Translations under genes and position numbers: made by a program
The notes under the pieces: model-generated
What the model saw: only the letters and a program-made list of their open reading frames with translations
Database searches by the model: none
Told to the model about the DNA's origin: nothing
NCBI RefSeq assembly: GCF_000382205.1
Contig: NZ_KB907789.1
Coordinates: 620,001 to 684,000 of the forward strand
Length of the DNA: 64,000 bases
Direction: 5' to 3'
Origin: Dyadobacter beijingensis DSM 21582
GTDB taxonomy: Bacteria > Bacteroidota > Bacteroidia > Cytophagales > Spirosomataceae
In this document: piece by piece, positions 25,119 through 34,072 of the stretch
How the letters are laid out: each line of letters starts with the position of its first letter
Numbering within the stretch: the stretch's first letter is position 1

Positions 25119-25496
25119 TTACTGTTTAAGAAGCTCGCGCAGCAGTGGTATTTCGAGGGGTTTGGACAAAAGCTGGATAATGTACGGATTGGCCTCGGCT
25201 TGCTCGATGTCGGAAATATCGACCGTGGAAGAGATCATGAAAAGCCGTATCCGACTGCGGATAGCTTCGGGCAGCAATCCATATTGTTCCGTGAACTCGA
25301 ACCCGTTGATGCCCGGCATTTGCAGATCGAGCAGGATGACTGTTTCGGGCATACCCGCACTTTGCCCCTGCAAGTAGTAAATCGCCTCCTGCGGTGAATT
25401 GAACGTTCGCACCGTTTCGGTCAGGCCGCTTTTGAGCAAAAGCTTTTCCTGGGTGAACAGGTCGAAAACACTGTCGTCTACGATAATAAATTCCAT
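25119..25496 (-). CDS. Stand-alone response regulator upstream of treY-malQ
   Basis: A 125-residue receiver, starting at the ATG at 25496 (MEFIIVDDS); codons before it are not protein-like. The acidic pair DD7-8, Asp57 in VILLDLQMPGINGFEF, Ser in LFMISSTVD and Lys in QLLSKPLEI are present. No output domain. It resembles the CheY-like receivers that Bacteroidota pair with hybrid kinases. It lies 60 bp before the TreY-MalQ gene and may share its transcript, which would place a phosphorylation input at the alpha-glucan locus. The cognate kinase is not in view. Confidence 0.9.
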   Translation of the reverse strand: MEFIIVDDSVFDLFTQEKLLLKSGLTETVRTFNSPQEAIYYLQGQSAGMPETVILLDLQMPGINGFEFTEQYGLLPEAIRSRIRLFMISSTVDISDIEQAEANPYIIQLLSKPLEIPLLRELLKQ

Positions 25497-25970
25497 TTTA
25501 CAGCAAGAGAAGGGTTCAGAACAAACCATACTGGATGACACTTTTCCAGGCAAACACATATTGCCGCTAGTTCTACATCCGAATTGAATTGTAGAAATAG
25601 TTGTCGCGAATAAGCTACAAAGATTTTAAATCTTACTGACAAAATCGGCAAATATGACCTAATACTTTCTCCGCAACCCCATTTTTTCGCTTGAAAGTGG
25701 TCAATGGTGCCCGGCAGTCCGATCATTTACTACGATCAATGAGCGGTCACTGCCTTCGTTTCTTCGGCCTGTTGAAAGGCTATCGTTGAGCGGTGAGATC
25801 TGATAGAAGTGGGCTATTGATGGTAAAAGTTACTGAATAGTTTTTTTACTCCCAAGACAAATCAAGGAATTCCATTGAACGTAACTGCCCCCGCTAGCCG
25901 GCACACTGCAGGCATGATTTTGATTAACGTTTCGAAACATTCTTCAACAACAAACTAAAAAACCTTGACA
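25497..25970. other. Divergent control region between receiver/treY-malQ and glgE
   Basis: This 474-bp gap has no convincing gene. It holds two structured spots: TTGTAGAAATAGTT at 25589-25602 (one mismatch to the motif at 44478) with TTG at 25561 placed 20 nt before a weak -7-like box, and the dyad AAGATTT-T-AAATCTT at 25620-25634. Both may belong to divergent promoters. Confidence 0.5.
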
Positions 25971-27929
25971 ATGAGCACGCTGGATGGAAGGAAGCGGGTA
26001 GTGATCAGCAACGTGGCGCCGCAGGTGGAAGACGGCCGGTATCCGGCGAAGCGCGCGATCGGCGAGCATGTGGGGCTGTCGGCGGATATCATCGCCGACG
26101 GCCACGACGCGGTAGCAGCCAGCGTGATCTTCCGCCATGAATCCGAGCAAACGTGGCACGACCTGCCGCTTTCACCTGCCGGCAACGACCGTTGGGAAGG
26201 TACCTGGACGCCCGCAAAGGAAGGTTTTTACGAATATCGCTTCACCGGCTGGATCGATCATTTCGCGAGCTGGAAAAGGGGGCTGATCAAAAAGTTCGAT
26301 GCTAACCAGGATATCGCTATTGAGCTGCGAATCGGCGAAATATTGCTGAGAGAAGCTTTCGAAATCGCTTCTCCACCCGATAAGCCCGCATTCGAAGCAT
26401 GGATCAGTGCATTTGGCAATGCCACCGATCCGCAGGAAACATTCGACCTGGTCGTGAGCGACGCGCTTGCGGTAGCTATGGCCAAGATCCGCTTCACCGA
26501 CCGCATCAGCGTTTTTGACCAGACATTCCGCCTGGAAGTGGAGCGTAAAAAAGCCGGGTTCAGTGCCTGGTATGAGCTCTTCCCACGGTCGGCATCCGAG
26601 GAGCCCGGCCGCCACGGGACGTTTCGCGATGTACTCAGACTGTTGCCCAAAGTCGCCAAAATGGGCTTTGACACGTTATACTTCCCTCCCGTTCACCCGA
26701 TCGGGGAAATGAAAAGAAAGGGAAAAAACAACTCGCTCGTGCCTTCCGCCGCCGATCCGGGATCGCCGTGGGCGATCGGTAACCGCTTTGGCGGTCACAA
26801 AGCTATTCACCCGGAACTGGGCACGCTCGAAGATTTTACGGAACTGGTAGCGGCGGCGAAAGAACTGGATATTGAGATCGCGATGGACATCGCCTACCAG
26901 TGTGCGCCCGACCATCCGTATGTGAAAGAGCATCCGCAATGGTTCAAATGGCGCCCCGATGGTACGGTCCAGTACGCCGAAAACCCGCCGAAAAAGTACG
27001 AAGACATTCTGCCTTTCGATTTTGAAACAGCCGACTGGCAAAACCTATGGCATGAACTGAAAAGCGTGATCGATTTCTGGATCGGCCACGGCGTGAACGT
27101 ATTCCGGATCGATAACCCGCACACCAAGGCGTTTCCATTTTGGGAATGGATGATCGGGGAAGTGCGCAAAACTAATCCGCAGGTCATTTTCCTTGCGGAA
27201 GCTTTTACCCGGCCACGCGTGATGGAGCGGCTTGGGAAGATCGGTTTCAACCAATCATACACCTATTTCACCTGGCGGAACAGCAAATGGGAGCTGGAAC
27301 AATACCTCTATGAGCTGACCAAGACCGACCAGCAATACTATTTCCGTCCGAATTTCTGGCCCAATACGCCGGATATTCTACCGCACCATCTTGTGGAAGG
27401 CGGCGAGAATGCACACATCATCCGTTTCATCCTGGCAGCAACTTTATCCTCGAATTACGGATTATATGGGCCGGTGTACGAATACGGTGTCAATACGCCG
27501 CATCCGGGGAAGGAAGAGTATACCGATAATGAGAAGTACGAAATCAAGCATTGGGATTGGGACCGTTACAGCCGCACGCGCGAAATCATAACCCGCGTGA
27601 ACCGTATCAGGAAGGCTTTTCCCGCCTTGCAATCCACCTGGAATATTGATTTTAACGAGACAAACAACGACCGGGTAATCAGCTACACCAAAACCGCGTC
27701 GGAGGGCGGGGAGCCGCTGCTGGTAACGGTCAACCTGGACCATGATCATACGCAAGGCGCCCATATCCGCGTACCGCTGCACCATTTCGGCATCGGGTAC
27801 GATCAGCCCTATCTGATCCGCGACATGCTGAGCGGAGAAAAATACAAATGGCAGGGAGAATATAATTATGTCGAAATGAATCCCTGGGAAATGCCGGCAC
27901 ACATTCTGAGAGTTGAACGATTGAACTGA
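25971..27929 (+). CDS. glgE: Alpha-1,4-glucan:maltose-1-phosphate maltosyltransferase
   Basis: A GH13_3 enzyme of 652 residues that transfers maltose from maltose-1-phosphate to an alpha-1,4-glucan. Start at the ATG at 25971; a TTG two codons earlier is less likely. An N-terminal beta domain (about 10-110, WHDLPLSPAGNDRWEGTW) and helical insert precede the barrel: DTLYFPPVHPIGE, KGKNNSLVPSAADPGSPWAIG, DIAYQCAPDHPYVKEHP. The nucleophile is Asp381 (VFRIDNPHTK) and the acid Glu410 (VIFLAEAFTRP). It is the first gene of a three-gene operon, 6 bp before the TreS-Mak fusion that makes its substrate. Confidence 0.95.
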   Translation: MSTLDGRKRVVISNVAPQVEDGRYPAKRAIGEHVGLSADIIADGHDAVAASVIFRHESEQTWHDLPLSPAGNDRWEGTWTPAKEGFYEYRFTGWIDHFASWKRGLIKKFDANQDIAIELRIGEILLREAFEIASPPDKPAFEAWISAFGNATDPQETFDLVVSDALAVAMAKIRFTDRISVFDQTFRLEVERKKAGFSAWYELFPRSASEEPGRHGTFRDVLRLLPKVAKMGFDTLYFPPVHPIGEMKRKGKNNSLVPSAADPGSPWAIGNRFGGHKAIHPELGTLEDFTELVAAAKELDIEIAMDIAYQCAPDHPYVKEHPQWFKWRPDGTVQYAENPPKKYEDILPFDFETADWQNLWHELKSVIDFWIGHGVNVFRIDNPHTKAFPFWEWMIGEVRKTNPQVIFLAEAFTRPRVMERLGKIGFNQSYTYFTWRNSKWELEQYLYELTKTDQQYYFRPNFWPNTPDILPHHLVEGGENAHIIRFILAATLSSNYGLYGPVYEYGVNTPHPGKEEYTDNEKYEIKHWDWDRYSRTREIITRVNRIRKAFPALQSTWNIDFNETNNDRVISYTKTASEGGEPLLVTVNLDHDHTQGAHIRVPLHHFGIGYDQPYLIRDMLSGEKYKWQGEYNYVEMNPWEMPAHILRVERLN

Positions 27930-27935
27930 GCGCAC

Positions 27936-30900
27936 ATGGAATATAAGAAAGGAATGTCCGAGAAAAATTTGCATTGGTATAAGGATGCAATCATTTATGA
28001 ACTGCACATCAAGGCCTTTAAAGATGGCAATTGCGATGGAATAGGCGACTTTCAGGGCCTGCTCGAACAGCTGGATTATCTTCAAAATCTGGGTGTTACG
28101 GCCATTTGGCTGCTGCCATTTTATCCTTCGCCCCTCCGCGACGACGGCTACGACATCGCCGATTACTACACCATTAATCCTGCCTACGGCGACATTCAGG
28201 AGTTTAAAACCTTCCTGCGCGAGGCGCACAAACGGGGCCTGAAAGTGATTACCGAACTGGTGATCAACCATACATCCGACCAGCACCCGTGGTTCCAGCG
28301 GGCACGGCGCGCGCCGAAAGGCTCTGCTTACCGCAATTTCTACGTGTGGACCGACGACCCGAAGCAATTCAAAGACGCCCGCATTATTTTCCAGGACTAT
28401 GAAAAATCCAATTGGACCTGGGACAATGAGGCTGAGCAATACTACTGGCACCGGTTCTTTCACCACCAGCCGGATTTGAACTACGACAGTCCGGATGTGC
28501 AGGAGGAAATTTTCAAGATTATTAATTTCTGGTGCAAAATGGGCGTCGACGGTTTCAGGCTGGACGCCGTCCCTTACCTTTTCGAACGGGATGGCACCAA
28601 CTGCGAAAACCTGCCGGAGACACACGCATTTTTGAAAAAATTGCGCAAATACGTCGATGGCCGCTATCCCGGCACGCTGCTGCTGGCCGAGGCCAATATG
28701 TGGCCGGAGGATTCTGCCGCCTATTTCGGGGATGGGGACGAATGCCAGATGAACTACCATTTTCCCATCATGCCGCGGATGTTTATGTCGCTGCAAATGG
28801 AGGACCGCTACCCGCTCACCGATATTTTCGACCAGACGCCCGCCATTCCCGACAACTGCCAATGGGGTATTTTCCTCCGCAATCACGACGAGCTGACGCT
28901 CGAAATGGTCACCGACGAGGAGCGCGATTATATGTACAAGGTGTATGTCAAAGATCCGAAGGCCCGCATTAACCTCGGCATCCGGCACCGTCTCGCGCCG
29001 CTTTTGGAGAATAACCGGAAGAAAATAGAGCTGCTTAATACGCTGCTCTTTACTTTCCCCGGAACGCCTATTATCTACTACGGCGACGAAATCGGTATGG
29101 GCGACAACTTCTACCTCGGCGACCGTGATGGCGTGCGCACACCGATGCAGTGGAACCCCGACCGCAATGCCGGCTTCTCGCAGGCCAACCCGCAGCGTTT
29201 GTACCTTCCGCTGATCCTCGATCCGCAGTACCATTATGAATCGGTGAATGTGGAGTTGCAATCGCGGAACTCGTCGTCACTGCTCTGGTGGATGCGCAAG
29301 GCGATCAGCGTTCGCAAGAAATATAAGGCGTTCAGCCGCGGGGATATCAAGTTTTTGAATCACGAGAATGCCAAGGTACTCGCCTTCACGCGCACATATG
29401 AGGATGAGACGATGCTCGTATTGGCGAATCTCTCAAAATTCCCGCAACCTGTGGAACTGGATCTGGACCAGTTCAAGGGTTTCCAGCCGGTGGAGATTTA
29501 CAGTAAAAACAAATTCCCGGGCGTAAAAGATAACACGCCGTATTTTTTCACATTGGAAGCATATGGTTGTCAATGCTTTTTAATGCAAAAAACACATCCC
29601 GAAATCAATGAGAACCAGGAGCTTCCGCTGATTAACCTGGAAAAATGGAAGGACCTGCTCGAACCGGAGATGCTCGAAAAGCTTGAAACAGACATTTTAC
29701 CCTCTTACCTGATGCAAATGCGGTGGTTTGGGGGGAAGGGCAAGGGGCTCGACCGGGTGAGCATTGTCTCGCACGCGGCCATTCCGCTGGGAACTAACCC
29801 GCCGTGCTTCCTGCTTCTGCTCGAAACGTTTTATCAAAACGACCTCCCGGAAATGTACCAGCTGCCGGTTGCATTCGGTAAAGTGCCGTTTGCTTTCAAT
29901 GTACGCGAAAACTGCCCGCAGGCTGTACTGGCGAGGATCAATATCAAAGGTGAAGAGGAAGGCGTATTGTTCGACGCCATTTACGGGCTGGAACTGCAAC
30001 AGGCGCTGATCCAGAATATGGCCGAAAACGAGCGGCTGAATGCGAAAAACAGCCAGATCCATTTCTCCGGGAACCGCCAGCTCTCGCAGCATGTGAAGGA
30101 GACCGACCGCATTAAGCCCCGTGTGCTGTCGGGTGAGCAAAGCAACACGTCGATCACTTTCGACGGAAAGTATTTTTTCAAATTATACCGCAAGGTCGAC
30201 CGGGCCATTAACCCCGATGTAGAAATTACGCAGTACCTGACGAATAAGGCGAAGTTCAAGAACATCCCGGCCTACGTGGGGGCCATTGAATGGAAATACA
30301 AACAGGATTCGATGGTGCTCGGAATGATGCAGGAAATGGTGAACAACGCCACCGATGCCTGGGCGAACATGCTCGACAGGCTGGATAGTTTTAATGAAAA
30401 AGTACTTTCGACCACAGGCCTGGAACTCCCTACCGAGCTCCGCGGCACGATGACGAGCCCGGTCGGCTACGAAGACATGCCGGAAATGCTGAAAGAGCTG
30501 CTTGATGTGCACGTCGCTGAGCAGGCGAGGCTTCTGGGTGTTCGTACAGCGGAAATGCATCTCGCGTTATCGGGTGAAAAAAATGACCCGGATTTCAAGC
30601 CGGAGGATTTTTCGCTGCATTACCAGCGCTCGGTATACTCGTCGCTGCAATCGCTCGTGCGGGTGGCATTTCAAAGCCTGAACCGCAACATGAAGAAGCT
30701 GGATGGCGATACGCGGCAGGCGGCCGAAGAGACGATGCAGCTGAAAGACGAGATTTTGACAGAGCTCAAAAAAATTTACAGTCATAAAATCGACACGGCC
30801 AAAATACGCATCCACGGCGATTACCACCTGGGCCAGGTGCTATTCACAGGTAAAGACTTCGTGCTGCTCGATTTCGAAGGGGAGCCGGCCCGGAGTTACA

Positions 30901-31277
30901 GCGAGCGTCGACTGAAACGCTCGGCATTGCGCGATGTGGCCGGAATGCTGCGCTCGTTCCATTATGCGGCGCACAGTAGCCTCTATCTCGACAACCAGAT
31001 CCGGCCGGAGGATGCTGAAAAGCTCATTCCGTTTGTGGAGCAATGGTACCACTACATGGCCGGCTTTTTCATGAAAGCTTACCTGGAAACCGTCGCCGAA
31101 AGCCCGATTATCCCGCATCAAAAGGGCGACCTGGAAATTCTTTTGCGGACATTCTTGCTCCAAAAAGCGATTTACGAGCTGAACTACGAGGTAAATAACA
31201 GGCCGTCATGGGTAATGGTGCCGCTACGGGGTATCAGGGCCATTCTCGATCAAAACGAGGCCCCCGTGATGGTGTAA
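27936..31277 (+). CDS. treS: Trehalose synthase-maltokinase fusion (TreS-Mak)
   Basis: A 1113-residue bifunctional enzyme. Residues about 12-550 are TreS, which interconverts trehalose and maltose: WYKDAIIYELHIKAF, DYLQNLGVTAIWLLPFYPSP, nucleophile Asp210 (GVDGFRLDAVPY), Glu252 (LLLAEANMWPE) and FLRNHDELTLEM. Residues about 580-1113 are maltokinase with an aminoglycoside-phosphotransferase-like fold: SNTSITFDGKYFFKLYRK, catalytic HGDYHLGQVL and metal-binding LLDFEGEPARSYSERR. It makes maltose-1-phosphate for GlgE, encoded 6 bp upstream. The fusion is a known arrangement. An internal ATG seven codons in (MSEKNLHWYKDA) is an alternative start. Confidence 0.95.
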   Translation: MEYKKGMSEKNLHWYKDAIIYELHIKAFKDGNCDGIGDFQGLLEQLDYLQNLGVTAIWLLPFYPSPLRDDGYDIADYYTINPAYGDIQEFKTFLREAHKRGLKVITELVINHTSDQHPWFQRARRAPKGSAYRNFYVWTDDPKQFKDARIIFQDYEKSNWTWDNEAEQYYWHRFFHHQPDLNYDSPDVQEEIFKIINFWCKMGVDGFRLDAVPYLFERDGTNCENLPETHAFLKKLRKYVDGRYPGTLLLAEANMWPEDSAAYFGDGDECQMNYHFPIMPRMFMSLQMEDRYPLTDIFDQTPAIPDNCQWGIFLRNHDELTLEMVTDEERDYMYKVYVKDPKARINLGIRHRLAPLLENNRKKIELLNTLLFTFPGTPIIYYGDEIGMGDNFYLGDRDGVRTPMQWNPDRNAGFSQANPQRLYLPLILDPQYHYESVNVELQSRNSSSLLWWMRKAISVRKKYKAFSRGDIKFLNHENAKVLAFTRTYEDETMLVLANLSKFPQPVELDLDQFKGFQPVEIYSKNKFPGVKDNTPYFFTLEAYGCQCFLMQKTHPEINENQELPLINLEKWKDLLEPEMLEKLETDILPSYLMQMRWFGGKGKGLDRVSIVSHAAIPLGTNPPCFLLLLETFYQNDLPEMYQLPVAFGKVPFAFNVRENCPQAVLARINIKGEEEGVLFDAIYGLELQQALIQNMAENERLNAKNSQIHFSGNRQLSQHVKETDRIKPRVLSGEQSNTSITFDGKYFFKLYRKVDRAINPDVEITQYLTNKAKFKNIPAYVGAIEWKYKQDSMVLGMMQEMVNNATDAWANMLDRLDSFNEKVLSTTGLELPTELRGTMTSPVGYEDMPEMLKELLDVHVAEQARLLGVRTAEMHLALSGEKNDPDFKPEDFSLHYQRSVYSSLQSLVRVAFQSLNRNMKKLDGDTRQAAEETMQLKDEILTELKKIYSHKIDTAKIRIHGDYHLGQVLFTGKDFVLLDFEGEPARSYSERRLKRSALRDVAGMLRSFHYAAHSSLYLDNQIRPEDAEKLIPFVEQWYHYMAGFFMKAYLETVAESPIIPHQKGDLEILLRTFLLQKAIYELNYEVNNRPSWVMVPLRGIRAILDQNEAPVMV

Positions 31278-31288
31278 CCAATGCGCTT

Positions 31289-33214
31289 ATGACTCAACAA
31301 CAGGAAACACACGCATGGCTTACCGGCTACGACGCCGATTTGTTCCGATCCGGTAAGCATTACCATATTTATAACAAACTCGGGGCGCACATCAGAACCG
31401 CCGGCGACGCTGCTGAGACACATTTCGCGGTCTGGGCACCTAATGCGTCGCAAGTTTCGGTGATCGGCAGCTTTAATGGCTGGGAGCAGAATGCAAATCC
31501 ACTCACCGTGCGGGAAGATGGCTCCGGCATTTGGGAAGGCCGCATCACTGGTGTGGAAAAGGGAGCATTGTACAAATATTTTATACGTTCCGCCAATGGG
31601 TATGAGGTCGAAAAAGGGGATCCGTACGCCATTTACTGGGAAACGCCCCCGCGGACGGCATCGGTGGTGTGGGACTTGGATTACGAATGGACCGATCAGA
31701 CGTGGATGGAAAAACGCGCCGAACCGGCACTGCAAAAGCCGCTATCAATTTACGAAATACACCTGGGCTCGTGGCGGCGCGTGCATGAAGAGGAAGGCCG
31801 GTTTCTCACCTACCGTGAACTGGCCGCCCAGTTACCGGAATATTGCCGGTACATGGGTTTCACGCATGTGGAATTTCTGCCCGTGACGGAGCATCCGTTT
31901 TATGGGTCGTGGGGATATCAGGTAACGGGCTATTTCGCACCCAGCAGCCGATACGGCACCCCGCAGGATTTTATGTTCCTGGTCGATGCATTGCATAATG
32001 TGGGTATCGGCGTAATCCTCGACTGGGTTCCCTCCCACTTCCCTACCGACCAGCACGGTCTAGGCTATTTCGACGGTTCGCACCTGTACGAGCACGCCGA
32101 CCCGCGCCAGGGCTTTCACCCCGATTGGCAAAGTGCCATTTTCAATTACGGCCGGCATGAGGTTAAGAGTTTCCTGATCTCCAGCGCCATTTATTGGCTG
32201 GACAAATTCCACATCGATGGCCTGCGCGTCGATGCCGTGGCTTCAATGCTTTACCTGGATTATTCGCGCAAGGAAGGCGAATGGATTCCAAACCGGTACG
32301 GCGGTCGCGAGAACCTGGAAGCGATCGAATTGCTTCGTGAGTTGAACGTGGCGGTCCACCAATCTTTTCCAGGCGTCATCACGATTGCGGAAGAATCAAC
32401 GGCCTGGCCGGGCGTGACGCATTCGGTGAGCAACGGAGGCTTAGGATTTGATTTTAAATGGATGATGGGTTGGATGCACGATACGCTCTCCTATTTCCAA
32501 AAAGACACCGTGTATCGTTCTTACCATCAGGGCGAACTAACATTTAGTCTGCATTACGCATTCTCGGAACGCTTTGTGTTACCGCTCTCCCACGACGAAG
32601 TGGTGTACGGAAAACACGCTCTGGTGCAAAAGATGCCAGGTGACGAATGGCAACGCCTCGCGAACCTGCGCCTGTTATATACCTATATGTACGGGCACCC
32701 CGGCGGGAAGCTGCTATTTATGGGCAGCGAATTCGGCCAGACTAATGAATGGCGCCACGATTTCAGCCTCGATTGGAACGAAAATCTCAACCCGGCACAT
32801 GAGGGCGTTCAAAAACTGGTAAAAGACCTCAATGCGCTCTACCAGACCGAGCCGGCATTATATGAAAGAAACTTCTCTCCCGAAAGCTTCGAATGGATCG
32901 ACCAACAGGACACGACAAACAGCGTCCTCGCGTGGGCCCGTAAAGGGAATCATGGGAGCGATCAGCTCCTGTTTATCGCCAATTTCACCCCCATCGTCCG
33001 CGAAAATTACCGTATTGGGGTATCAAAGCCTGGCTACTACCGCGAAATATTCAACAGTGATAATCTCCGGTACGGCGGTTCAGACCTTATTTCGGCCGAC
33101 GACATCGAGAGCTATCCGATACCTAAACACGGCCTCGTTCATTCCCTCCCGCTAACTTTGCCACCATTAGGCGTAATTGTTTTAAAATACGACCGTGAAT
33201 TTGAATGGCTATAA
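31289..33214 (+). CDS. glgB: 1,4-alpha-glucan branching enzyme
   Basis: A 641-residue GH13 branching enzyme from the ATG at 31289 (MTQQQETHAWL), 11 bp after the TreS-Mak stop; the longer frame overlaps that gene. An N-terminal CBM48 domain is seen (FAVWAPNASQVSVIGSFNGW, about 51-70). Catalytic parts: IYEIHLGSWRR, HVEFLPVTEHPFYGSWGYQ, nucleophile Asp315 (GLRVDAVASMLYLDYSR), Glu368 (ITIAEESTAWPG) and LPLSHDEVVYGK. It introduces alpha-1,6 branches into the glucan made by GlgE. With GlgE and TreS-Mak it completes the GlgE route in one operon. Confidence 0.95.
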   Translation: MTQQQETHAWLTGYDADLFRSGKHYHIYNKLGAHIRTAGDAAETHFAVWAPNASQVSVIGSFNGWEQNANPLTVREDGSGIWEGRITGVEKGALYKYFIRSANGYEVEKGDPYAIYWETPPRTASVVWDLDYEWTDQTWMEKRAEPALQKPLSIYEIHLGSWRRVHEEEGRFLTYRELAAQLPEYCRYMGFTHVEFLPVTEHPFYGSWGYQVTGYFAPSSRYGTPQDFMFLVDALHNVGIGVILDWVPSHFPTDQHGLGYFDGSHLYEHADPRQGFHPDWQSAIFNYGRHEVKSFLISSAIYWLDKFHIDGLRVDAVASMLYLDYSRKEGEWIPNRYGGRENLEAIELLRELNVAVHQSFPGVITIAEESTAWPGVTHSVSNGGLGFDFKWMMGWMHDTLSYFQKDTVYRSYHQGELTFSLHYAFSERFVLPLSHDEVVYGKHALVQKMPGDEWQRLANLRLLYTYMYGHPGGKLLFMGSEFGQTNEWRHDFSLDWNENLNPAHEGVQKLVKDLNALYQTEPALYERNFSPESFEWIDQQDTTNSVLAWARKGNHGSDQLLFIANFTPIVRENYRIGVSKPGYYREIFNSDNLRYGGSDLISADDIESYPIPKHGLVHSLPLTLPPLGVIVLKYDREFEWL

Positions 33215-33222
33215 ACGAAAAA

Positions 33223-33252
33223 TTCCCGGGCGCACAATGCGGCACCCGGGAA
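33223..33252. terminator. Hairpin terminator after glgB
   Basis: TTCCCGGG at 33223-33230 and CCCGGGAA at 33245-33252 form a GC-rich stem with a 14-nt loop. The T-run follows the stem on the minus strand (GAATTTTTCG), so it may end minus-strand transcripts from the small ORFs and lipoprotein gene as well as acting on the glgB side. Confidence 0.65.
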
Positions 33253-33287
33253 AAGAAACACACACTAAACCTCCTATCCTCTAATCG

Positions 33288-33362
33288 TCAAAAGTATTTG
33301 ATTTTGTTTTTAAGAACGACTAGATAGAACAGCCCAAACCAACGTTGAATAAAACTCTTCAT
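33288..33362 (-). CDS. Possible 24-residue peptide
   Basis: ATG at 33362 to TGA at 33288 encodes MKSFIQRWFGLFYLVVLKNK followed by four residues: a basic start, a short hydrophobic stretch and a basic end. It lies between another tiny ORF and a terminator whose T-run suits the minus strand. No homologue is known to me, and an ORF this short can arise by chance. Confidence 0.25.
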   Translation of the reverse strand: MKSFIQRWFGLFYLVVLKNKIKYF

Positions 33363-33425
33363 AATTGTGAATCTGAGTAATGTCTTTTTTGATCAATCAA
33401 TTTATCAACAGACGTTGGTGTTGTC

Positions 33426-33521
33426 TTAATAAATAGACTTCGGCTTTGCTGAATAGACTGTCATCGCAACGATGGAAGAAACAGCAGTTATCACCAAGCC
33501 TATTAATAGTATCTTCTTCAT
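33426..33521 (-). CDS. Possible 31-residue membrane or secreted peptide
   Basis: ATG at 33521 to TAA at 33426. The sequence has a typical signal-like build: MKK, then a hydrophobic run ILLIGLVITAVSSIVAMTV, then a short polar tail ending in KPKSIY. It starts 57 bp after the stop of the lipoprotein gene on the same strand. A small exported or membrane peptide is plausible; no family recognised. Confidence 0.35.
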   Translation of the reverse strand: MKKILLIGLVITAVSSIVAMTVYSAKPKSIY

Positions 33522-33577
33522 ATTTTTATTTCTATATCTCAACTTATTGAATTAATAATACGAACTCCACCACGCCG

Positions 33578-33958
33578 TCAATCACTCTTCACTAATTTGA
33601 ACTGCTCGACACCTTCCAGGTCAAACACAATCTCATTACAAGTTCTGCTAATGACGGAGAATTCATATTTCGCTGCTGTACCGTTTGCAAATTTCCCTTC
33701 AACTATCAGCGAATCATTTTTCACTTTCCAATTGTCTTCTGATTTCAGATAGACTCCAAACAATAAACCTTTGCTCTCTTTGAACTTGCCATTACTTTCG
33801 AACGTGATCTCTTGCGGTTGGTTATGCTCCGATGCTAGTGTGGCATTCCAGGTTCCCACGATATGCTCCGAAAGTGCTGCCGGGACACATTCCTTGTCTT
33901 TATTACAACCGGTTACAAGCGTAAGCACAAGTACTGTTTTCAGGAATCTGTCTGTCAT
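33578..33958 (-). CDS. Lipocalin-like lipoprotein
   Basis: A 126-residue lipoprotein: a signal peptide ending in the lipobox LVTGC, with Cys18 as the lipid anchor. The mature part resembles small lipocalin-like domains common in Bacteroidota: HIVGTWNATLA, QEITFESNGKFKES, DNWKVKNDSLIVEG, and a last strand EQFKLVKSD. These domains form a short beta-barrel, with ligand unknown. It follows the type IX-secreted protein gene by 114 bp. The family call is by pattern (xIVGTWxxx then strand pairs), not by a search. Confidence 0.75.
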   Translation of the reverse strand: MTDRFLKTVLVLTLVTGCNKDKECVPAALSEHIVGTWNATLASEHNQPQEITFESNGKFKESKGLLFGVYLKSEDNWKVKNDSLIVEGKFANGTAAKYEFSVISRTCNEIVFDLEGVEQFKLVKSD

Positions 33959-34072
33959 AGATGAAGAATTTAATATTTGGAAAGAGACAATTCAGTGACG
34001 GCGTGGCGCCTGTAAAGTGAGCAAGCGGCGCTCACGCCATCAACCTGAATAACCATTACACTGTCCGGATCA

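Noticed and set aside
27462..29261. 599-codon minus-strand frame opposite glgE and treS
   Set aside because: It lies wholly within two well-identified enzymes and its translation has no domain pattern. Similar shadows at 4639-5805 and 7111-8100 were also rejected.
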